Shown here piece after piece: positions 6,946-12,656 of a DNA stretch of 12,656 nt (position 1 is the stretch's first letter; every line of letters begins with the position of its first letter). The notes under the pieces were generated by a model. It worked only from the letters and a program-made list of their open reading frames with translations, ran no database searches and was not told the DNA's origin. The translations under genes were made by a program, and so were the position numbers. This DNA is from Sulfidibacterium sp964588415 (lineage in GTDB: Bacteria > Bacteroidota > Bacteroidia > Bacteroidales > F082), in assembly GCA_964588415.1 (NCBI GenBank), contig CAZPPK010000084.1, forward strand, positions 1-12,656, given 5' to 3'.

Positions 6946-7076
6946 TTCAAATTTTTGGGTGGCTTTATTACAAATGAATATTTTTAAGGTTTTCCGTCTT
7001 CTTTCTTTTTTGATGTGCGTTTTTGGGAATGTGAAAATGACAAGGCTCTTTTTATTTATGAATGATGCTTTTCCGC

Positions 7077-7084
7077 TATCTTTG
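7077..7084 (+). promoter_or_regulatory. -7 element of the tgt operon
   Basis: TATCTTTG matches the Bacteroidota TAnnTTTG motif exactly and is identical to that of the SPFH promoter. The expected -33 position holds only T-rich sequence. The predicted transcript would start near 7091, about 15 bases before the tgt ATG. No strong Shine-Dalgarno follows. Confidence 0.5.
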
Positions 7085-7105
7085 CGCAAATTTTGAACGG
7101 CAGGC

Positions 7106-8236
7106 ATGCAATTTAATTTAGAGAAGACAGATACACAGTCAGCAGCAAGGGCAGGGGAGATGATCACAGGCCATGGGAAAATACAAACTCCTGTTTTTAT
7201 GCCGGTTGGAACGGTTGGTTCCGTGAAAGGCATTCACATGAAGGATGTCAGCGAAGACATTAAAGCCAGAATTATTCTGGGAAATACGTATCATCTTTTT
7301 TTAAGACCGGGGACAAAGATTATTGAAGAAGCCGGTGGTTTGCATAAATTTAATTCCTGGGGCGATGCGATTTTGACCGACAGCGGCGGTTATCAGGTTT
7401 ATTCCCTTTCGGGAACCCGCAAGCTGGATGAATCCGGAGTTCTTTTCCGCTCGCATATTGACGGATCAAAGCATAAATTTACCCCGGAAAATGTCATAGA
7501 CACCCAGCGCAGCCTGGGAGCTGATATTATGATGGCGTTTGATGAATGTACACCCTATCCCTGCGATTATGATTATGCCAAAAAATCCCTGGATATTACA
7601 AGTCATTGGCTTGGAAGGTGTTTTACCCGCTATCATGAAACAGAACCTAAATATGGCTATGACCAAAGCCTGTTTCCCATTGTCCAGGGAAGCACTTTTC
7701 GTGATTTACGAATAAAATCTGCTGAAGAAGTTGCGATGTGTGGAGCTGATGGAAATGCGATTGGTGGACTTTCGGTGGGCGAACCCCACGAAACTATGTA
7801 TGAAATGACGGAGCTTGTTTGCGGAATTCTTCCCAAAGACAAACCGCGCTATTTGATGGGTGTGGGCACTCCAGAAAATATCCTTGAAAGCATTGCTTTG
7901 GGAATTGATATGATGGACTGTGTCATGCCCACAAGAAACGGGCGCAACGGAATGATTTTTACCCTGAAAGGGATCATTAATATCAAAAATAAAAAATGGG
8001 AAAATGATTTCAGCCCTCTTGACCCGGATGGGGAATCTTTTGTGGATGCTATGTACAGCCGTGCTTATGTACGACATTTGTTTTCTGCACGGGAATTTCT
8101 GGGCGGCATGATTGCCAGTCAACACAACTTGGCTTTTTATTTATGGCTGGTACGGGAAGCCCGTCAGCACATTTTGGACGAAGATTTTGCTTTCTGGAAA
8201 GAACAAATGGTGCAGCAGGTGCGGCAGCGCCTTTAG
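7106..8236 (+). CDS. tgt: tRNA-guanine transglycosylase
   Basis: Tgt swaps guanine 34 in the anticodon of tRNAs for Asp, Asn, His and Tyr with preQ1, on the route to queuosine. The 376-residue protein has the TIM-barrel motifs: LTDSGGYQV (90-98, Asp92), MAFDECTPYP (143-152, Asp146 and Cys148 for base recognition), GGLSVGEP (220-227) and GIDMMDCVMPTRNGRNG (266-282, nucleophile Asp271). Cys148 and Val224 fit the bacterial preQ1-type pocket. The odd point is the zinc site. Where the family normally has CxCxxC before the YSRAY motif, this protein has Gly309, Ser311 and Asp314; only the histidine (His340, in SQHNL) remains. The reading frame is intact, so it is probably a natural zinc-free or altered version, as I recall for other Bacteroidota. 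It is followed after 66 bases by the LPS permease gene, probably in one transcript. Confidence 0.97.
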   Translation: MQFNLEKTDTQSAARAGEMITGHGKIQTPVFMPVGTVGSVKGIHMKDVSEDIKARIILGNTYHLFLRPGTKIIEEAGGLHKFNSWGDAILTDSGGYQVYSLSGTRKLDESGVLFRSHIDGSKHKFTPENVIDTQRSLGADIMMAFDECTPYPCDYDYAKKSLDITSHWLGRCFTRYHETEPKYGYDQSLFPIVQGSTFRDLRIKSAEEVAMCGADGNAIGGLSVGEPHETMYEMTELVCGILPKDKPRYLMGVGTPENILESIALGIDMMDCVMPTRNGRNGMIFTLKGIINIKNKKWENDFSPLDPDGESFVDAMYSRAYVRHLFSAREFLGGMIASQHNLAFYLWLVREARQHILDEDFAFWKEQMVQQVRQRL

Positions 8237-8302
8237 ATGAGTTTTAAGGTTTTTCTTATTTTTATTGATGGGAAAACAAGATAAGTAGGAATACAGTAAC
8301 AC

Positions 8303-9382
8303 ATGAAAATACTCGATTGGTACATCATAAAAAAGTTTCTGGGAACTTTTTTCTATTCCATTGCTCTGCTGATCATTATTATTATTGTTTTTGATGTATC
8401 TGAGAAAATTGACAGTTTCATTAATAACCATGCACCGCTTCACGAGATTATTTTCCAGTATTATGTGAACTTTATTCCCTATTTCATCAATCTTTTCATC
8501 TATCTGTTCACTTTTATTTCGGTGGTGTTTTTCACATCGCGATTGGCGGGAAACAGTGAAATTATAGCCATGCTTAGCAATGGTTTAAGTTTTAAGAGAT
8601 TGATGTTACCCTATCTGATTTCAGCCGTAGTACTTGCTGTAATGTCTTTTTATATGGGAAATTTCCTGATCCCGAGAACCAACATCACCATGCGAAGATT
8701 TATGGATAAATACGTCGATAAACCTCCGGTAAATACCAAAAGGAATGTTCATGTACAAATTAGCCCCGGAACATTTGCGTATGTGGAATCTTATAATTCC
8801 GACCGGGGTACGGGATATCGGTTTACGCTGGAAAAATTTGATGGAGAAAGGCTTGTCTCCAAACTGAGCGCCAAGACCATTCAAAGAGACACCATTAATA
8901 ACAAGTGGATTCTCTCCAATTATTATATCAGAACCCTTGACAGCACTGGAAGTCAACATCTGTCAAGCGGAATGGTAAAAGATACCACAATAGCTTTAAA
9001 ACCTACCGATCTCTACAAAGTGAAGCATCGCTATGGCGAAATGAATTTGTATGAGTTGAACAGTTTTATCCGTGCGGAGAAGGAAAAAGGTTCGTTGGTG
9101 TATAAGCGTTTTGAAATTGAGAAATACAAGCGTATTGCAGGTCCTGTTGCTATTATCATTTTAACTTTTATGGGGATGGCGCTTTCGAGCCGTAAAATAA
9201 GAGGGGGAATGGGTCTGAACCTGGGCCTCGGAATCACACTGGCCTTCACTTACATCCTGATGATGCAGGTCACGACCGTTTTTTCTACACAGGGAAACCT
9301 TTCACCTGCCTGGGGTGCCTGGATCCCCAATTTCTTTTTCCTGATCATCACGGTGTATCTTCTCATCAAAGCGCCAAAATAA
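8303..9382 (+). CDS. LptF/LptG-family LPS export permease
   Basis: This 359-residue inner-membrane protein has three N-terminal helices (about 13-30, 58-78, 100-121), a periplasmic beta-rich domain (about 125-275) and three C-terminal helices (about 279-296, 304-325, 335-355). This is the layout of the YjgP/YjgQ family. LptF and LptG pair with the ATPase LptB to pull lipopolysaccharide out of the inner membrane and pass it to LptC/LptA. Recognisable features are the opening MKILDWYIIKKFLGTF, the SRLAGNSEIIAMLSNGLSFKR segment (79-99) and the conserved cytoplasmic-side step ALSSRKIRGG (293-302). I cannot tell LptF from LptG by sequence alone, so no symbol is given. It follows tgt by 66 bases without a promoter motif, so cotranscription is likely. 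The second permease and LptB are not in the window. Confidence 0.93.
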   Translation: MKILDWYIIKKFLGTFFYSIALLIIIIIVFDVSEKIDSFINNHAPLHEIIFQYYVNFIPYFINLFIYLFTFISVVFFTSRLAGNSEIIAMLSNGLSFKRLMLPYLISAVVLAVMSFYMGNFLIPRTNITMRRFMDKYVDKPPVNTKRNVHVQISPGTFAYVESYNSDRGTGYRFTLEKFDGERLVSKLSAKTIQRDTINNKWILSNYYIRTLDSTGSQHLSSGMVKDTTIALKPTDLYKVKHRYGEMNLYELNSFIRAEKEKGSLVYKRFEIEKYKRIAGPVAIIILTFMGMALSSRKIRGGMGLNLGLGITLAFTYILMMQVTTVFSTQGNLSPAWGAWIPNFFFLIITVYLLIKAPK

Positions 9383-9459
9383 CTTTAAAAAACCGGTTTT
9401 ATATTTCCCTTTTACTTCGTTTCAATCAAAATAGATGATGGATTTGAAAGCCAAATGTG

Positions 9460-9467
9460 TACTTTTG
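9460..9467 (+). promoter_or_regulatory. -7 element of hisS-hutH
   Basis: TACTTTTG matches TAnnTTTG. The predicted start is near 9474 and the hisS ATG is at 9497. No clear TTTG is present at the -33 position. It lies in the 114-base spacer after the permease gene, so hisS and hutH may have their own promoter in addition to any read-through. Confidence 0.45.
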
Positions 9468-9496
9468 CAGTTAAAATAATTTGACAGTACAGACTC

Positions 9497-10864
9497 ATGG
9501 AGCAAAAACCGTCCATCCCTAAAGGAACCCGTGATTTCGGTCCCCTGGAAATGAGCAGGAGGAATTACATTTTCAACACTATTCGTCAGGTCTTCGAGAA
9601 ATACGGTTATCAGCCTATCGAAACCCCTGCTATGGAGAATCTTTCCAGTTTGCTTGGAAAATACGGTGAAGAAGGGGACAAGCTGTTGTTCAAAATCCTG
9701 AATTCAGGAGATTATCTTTCCAAAGTTGACAATATCCATTTGAAAAATCAGGATTCGTTGAAGTTGAGTACTCAGATCAGCGAAAAAGGTCTGAGATACG
9801 ACCTGACGGTTCCGCTAGCGCGGTTTGTGGTGCAACACAGAAATGATATTGTATTCCCTTTTAAAAGATACCAAATTCAACCGGTATGGCGCGCCGACAG
9901 GCCTCAAAAAGGACGTTATCGTGAATTTTTTCAATGTGATGTAGATTTGATCGGGGTTGATTCACTTTTAAATGAAGTGGACCTGGTCAGTGTCATTGAC
10001 GAAGTGTTCAACAAATTGAATATTAATGTTGTAATTAAACTGAACAATCGCAAAATTCTGAGCGGAATTGCACAGGCCATCGGAAAACCGGAAAGCATGA
10101 TGGACATTACCATGGCTATGGATAAGCTGGATAAAATCGGCGAAGAAAACGTCTTTGGTGAGTTGCGATCACGTGGTATTTCAGATGAATCTATTGAAAA
10201 ATTGAAACCGGTTTTAAGTCTCACAGGAGATAACCAATTCCGTTTGAACAGCCTTCGTGAGTTGATTGGAAATACGGAAGAAGGTTCGCACGGTCTGGAA
10301 GAAATTCAGACGATTCTGGATTACCTGAAACCCATGAATCTGAAAGCTCCAGTAGAAATTGACCAAACACTGGCACGCGGCCTGAATTATTACACAGGCG
10401 CCATTATAGAAGTTAAAGCTCAGGATGTGAGCATTGGAAGTATTTGTGGCGGAGGTCGTTATGATAACCTGACAGGAATTTTTGGCATGCCCGGTGTTTC
10501 GGGCGTTGGTGTTTCTTTTGGCGCCGATCGTATTTATGATGTACTTACCGAGCTCAATCTTTTCCCTCAGGAAGCTGGAGCATTGACCACCGTTTTGCTG
10601 ATTAATTTTGGTGAAAAAGAAACACCCTATGCTTTGAATATCCTTAACAAACTTCATGAAGCAGGAATATCTTCAGAACTTTACCCGGAACCTGCCAAAT
10701 TGAAAAAACAAATGAAATATGCCAATCAAAAAATGATTCCTTATGTGGTTTTGATTGGTGAGGATGAAATGCAATCCGGCACGCTAACTTTGAAAAATAT
10801 GCAAAGCGGGGAGCAGGGAAAAATTAATGTAGACGAATTAATTAAAAAATTGAACAACAGATAA
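9497..10864 (+). CDS. hisS: Histidyl-tRNA synthetase
   Basis: HisRS charges tRNA-His with histidine using ATP in the cytoplasm; it is a class II synthetase that acts as a dimer. The 455-residue protein opens with PKGTRDFGPLE and carries motif 1 (about 20-50), RYDLTVPLARFV (100-111), motif 2 (QPVWRADRPQKGRYREFFQC, 128-147), the histidine-specific HisA motif LARGLNYYTG (292-301), and GGGRYDNL (318-325) followed by motif 3 GVSFGADRI (338-346). The C-terminal 90 residues (from about 363) form the anticodon-binding domain. Everything needed is present, and the length is slightly above the 420-430 residues of common bacterial forms. The ATG at 9497 directly precedes the conserved N terminus. hutH begins 8 bases after its stop, so the two are almost certainly cotranscribed. 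Confidence 0.98.
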   Translation: MEQKPSIPKGTRDFGPLEMSRRNYIFNTIRQVFEKYGYQPIETPAMENLSSLLGKYGEEGDKLLFKILNSGDYLSKVDNIHLKNQDSLKLSTQISEKGLRYDLTVPLARFVVQHRNDIVFPFKRYQIQPVWRADRPQKGRYREFFQCDVDLIGVDSLLNEVDLVSVIDEVFNKLNINVVIKLNNRKILSGIAQAIGKPESMMDITMAMDKLDKIGEENVFGELRSRGISDESIEKLKPVLSLTGDNQFRLNSLRELIGNTEEGSHGLEEIQTILDYLKPMNLKAPVEIDQTLARGLNYYTGAIIEVKAQDVSIGSICGGGRYDNLTGIFGMPGVSGVGVSFGADRIYDVLTELNLFPQEAGALTTVLLINFGEKETPYALNILNKLHEAGISSELYPEPAKLKKQMKYANQKMIPYVVLIGEDEMQSGTLTLKNMQSGEQGKINVDELIKKLNNR

Positions 10865-10872
10865 TAGATAAA

Positions 10873-12393
10873 ATGGACAATTATCACGCTATCAATCACA
10901 AAAAACTGACTTTTAAAGAGGTTTTTAACATTGTAAGAAAAGATTTAAAACTTACCCTTTCCGAAGAAGCAAAAAACAGCATTGTAAAATGCCGTGCTTA
11001 TCTGGATAAAAAAATCGAGGAAACCAAAGAGCCGATTTATGGCATTAACACGGGTTTCGGGGCATTGTACAACAAAAGCATTTCCAATCACGACTTGGGC
11101 CGTTTGCAGGAAAATCTGGTGATGTCGCATGCCAGCGGCACTGGCGAAGAAGTTCCCGTGGAGATTGTTAAGCTCATGATACTGTTGAAAATTCAGGCTT
11201 TTTCATTTGGTTATTCAGGTGTTCAGTTGCAAACTGTAGAAAGGCTGGTTCAGTTTTACAATTTTGATATTATTCCCGTAGTTTATCAACTGGGTTCCCT
11301 GGGCGCTTCGGGAGACTTGGCTCCTTTGGCGCACATGTCACTGCCATTGCTTGGGAAAGGCAAGGTTTATTTTAAAGGTAAGAAAAGAGAAGCTGCCGAT
11401 GTATTAAAGGAAATGAATTGGAAGCCCATCAAACTTCAGTCAAAAGAAGGTTTGGCATTGCTTAATGGTACACAGTTCATGTCGGCATACGGCGTTTGGT
11501 CTGTTCTGAAAGTTTTCCGGCTTTCCGATATGGCAGACATCATCGGAGCGATTTCGCTGGATGCTTTCGACGGAAGAATTGAACCTTTCTATGAAGGATT
11601 GCATATGGTACGGCACCATTTAGGACAAATCCAGACTGCTTCCCGGTTCAGAATGTTGCTGGATGGCAGTGATTTAATCAAACAGTTCAAAGTTCATGTA
11701 CAGGATCCTTATTCGTTCCGTTGTATTCCGCAGGTACATGGTGCTACAAAGGATTCAGTCAATTATGTTGCTTCAGTTTTGTCGAATGAAATAAATGCCG
11801 TTACAGACAATCCGACGGTTTTCCCTGATGAAGATCTCATTATATCAGGAGGAAATTTTCACGGTCAGCCGCTGGCATTGGTTTTGGACTTTTTGGCCAT
11901 TGCTGTTGCAGAGTTAGGAAATATCTCCGAAAGGAGAACTTATCAGTTGATTAACGGCAGCCGTGGATTACCACCGTTTCTGGTTGCCAATCCCGGCATT
12001 AATTCAGGATTTATGATTCCTCAATACACCGCTGCATCCATCGTAAGTCAGAACAAACTACTTTGTACACCGGCTTCCGTAGATTCCATTGTTTCTTCCC
12101 AGGGGCAGGAAGACCATGTCAGTATGGGTGCCAACGCAGCCACCAAGGTTTTCCGTATCGTAATGAACCTGGAAAGAATCCTTGCCATTGAATTGTTTAA
12201 TGCTGCTCAGGCGCTGGAATTCAGAAGACCTATGAAGTCGGCGCCTTACCTTGAAGATTTTGTCAAAAAATACAGGGAACGTGTTTCTTTTATTACGGAA
12301 GACAAGATCATGCATGATGAAATTGAAAAATCTATTGCGTTTCTACAGGAAGTGGAATACGAACTTCCAGATGCCTTGATTCCAGGAATTTAG
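10873..12393 (+). CDS. hutH: Histidine ammonia-lyase
   Basis: HutH removes ammonia from L-histidine to give trans-urocanate, the entry step of histidine degradation. The 506-residue protein has the hallmark GSLGASGDLAPLAHM (141-155), whose Ala145-Ser146-Gly147 cyclise to the MIO electrophile. Other active-site parts are YGINTGFG (56-63, catalytic Tyr56), NGTQ (198-201), QDPYSFRCIPQVHG (277-290 region, with Tyr280 and Arg283), GGNFHGQPLA (326-335, Phe329) and QEDHVSMG (412-419, Glu413). These line up closely with the residues known in Pseudomonas HutH, and the histidine-type motifs argue against phenylalanine or tyrosine ammonia-lyase. The length is normal. It begins 8 bases after hisS. Its product is the substrate of HutU, encoded on the other strand. 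No HutC-like regulator is present. Confidence 0.96.
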   Translation: MDNYHAINHKKLTFKEVFNIVRKDLKLTLSEEAKNSIVKCRAYLDKKIEETKEPIYGINTGFGALYNKSISNHDLGRLQENLVMSHASGTGEEVPVEIVKLMILLKIQAFSFGYSGVQLQTVERLVQFYNFDIIPVVYQLGSLGASGDLAPLAHMSLPLLGKGKVYFKGKKREAADVLKEMNWKPIKLQSKEGLALLNGTQFMSAYGVWSVLKVFRLSDMADIIGAISLDAFDGRIEPFYEGLHMVRHHLGQIQTASRFRMLLDGSDLIKQFKVHVQDPYSFRCIPQVHGATKDSVNYVASVLSNEINAVTDNPTVFPDEDLIISGGNFHGQPLALVLDFLAIAVAELGNISERRTYQLINGSRGLPPFLVANPGINSGFMIPQYTAASIVSQNKLLCTPASVDSIVSSQGQEDHVSMGANAATKVFRIVMNLERILAIELFNAAQALEFRRPMKSAPYLEDFVKKYRERVSFITEDKIMHDEIEKSIAFLQEVEYELPDALIPGI

Positions 12394-12424
12394 TTATCGG
12401 GAATCATCTATAATTCTCAACTTA

Positions 12425-12656
12425 TTAATTCTCAAAGAGCATTCCGTAAGGACGTGCGATTTCTTCTGTAAGTTGCGGAATAGAGATGTATTTGCTCTCC
12501 CGGCGGAATTCCCGTCCTTCAAAAAACAGGAGGATGGTTGGATTTGAAAAGACATTAAACTTTGCCGGAAGTTCTGGATATTTTTCTGAGTTTACAAAAG
12601 CAAGTTTCATTTCAGGAAAATCTTCTTCTACCATTTGAATTACCTTTGGTCTTAAA
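12425..12656 (-). CDS. Thioredoxin-fold protein, C-terminal part
   Basis: The last 76 residues of a protein whose 5' part lies beyond the window are visible; the frame stays open to the edge (upstream residues LRPKVIQ). The segment MKLAFVNSEKYPELPAKFNV followed by FSNPTILLFFEGRE has the central strand, the cis-proline (SNPT) and the following strand pair typical of thioredoxin-like folds. The part with the CxxC redox site would be upstream and is not seen, so redox activity cannot be confirmed. The internal ATG at 12634 is not a likely start because the fold needs the preceding strand and active-site helix. The gene converges on hutH with a 31-base spacer that contains no clear terminator hairpin. 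Confidence 0.8.
   Translation of the reverse strand, partial: LRPKVIQMVEEDFPEMKLAFVNSEKYPELPAKFNVFSNPTILLFFEGREFRRESKYISIPQLTEEIARPYGMLFEN

Noticed and set aside
7706..8125. A 139-codon - strand frame inside tgt.
   Set aside because: The antisense frame of a conserved enzyme, with no motif and no start context.
9389..9400. Palindrome AAAACCGGTTTT after the permease gene, considered as a terminator.
   Set aside because: It has no loop and only a short G/C core, so a stable terminator hairpin is unlikely.
10214..10657. A 147-codon - strand frame inside hisS.
   Set aside because: hisS is certain here; the antisense product has no family features and a composition typical of a shadow frame.
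12413..12435. AATTCTCAA occurring twice near the hutH end.
   Set aside because: A 9-base direct repeat in A/T-rich sequence, partly inside the thioredoxin-like gene end, is easily explained by chance.

Overview
The window is chromosomal DNA from a member of the Bacteroidota, most likely of the Cytophagales (Dyadobacter/Spirosoma-like). The genus is inference from overall gene character and not proven. Evidence for the phylum is the -7 promoter motif TAnnTTTG in front of several genes, A-rich start regions mostly without Shine-Dalgarno sequences, a Tgt that lacks the usual zinc cysteines, and a long-form urocanate hydratase. Coding density is high, no gene-free stretch exceeds about 190 bases, and I saw no tRNA, rRNA, CRISPR array or transposase gene.

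Region 1 (1-2921, + strand) starts with a good promoter and carries an SPFH/band-7 membrane protein, a two-helix membrane protein with a beta-rich possibly PH-like C-terminal part, a tiny Arc-like ribbon-helix-helix protein and a secreted alpha/beta hydrolase. The first three look like a functional cassette and are the least understood part of the window. A perfect 12-bp inverted repeat lies between its first two genes. Region 2 (2922-3079) is a convergent spacer holding a 16-bp inverted repeat and a nested palindrome, either a bidirectional terminator or a small repeat element.

Region 3 (3080-6917, - strand) reads glycosyltransferase (GT2, membrane), ECF-type sigma factor (start overlaps the glycosyltransferase stop), then urocanate hydratase hutU, which may have its own promoter. 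Region 4 (7106-12393, + strand) reads tgt (queuosine in tRNA), an LptF/LptG-type LPS export permease, hisS (histidyl-tRNA synthetase) and hutH (histidine ammonia-lyase); hisS and hutH are 8 bases apart. The window ends with the 3' part of a thioredoxin-fold protein on the - strand.

Functionally, HutH and HutU give the first two steps of histidine degradation (histidine to urocanate to imidazolonepropionate), on opposite strands about 5.8 kb apart; hutI and the final enzymes are not here. The remainder is housekeeping (tRNA modification, tRNA charging, outer-membrane assembly) plus the SPFH cassette.
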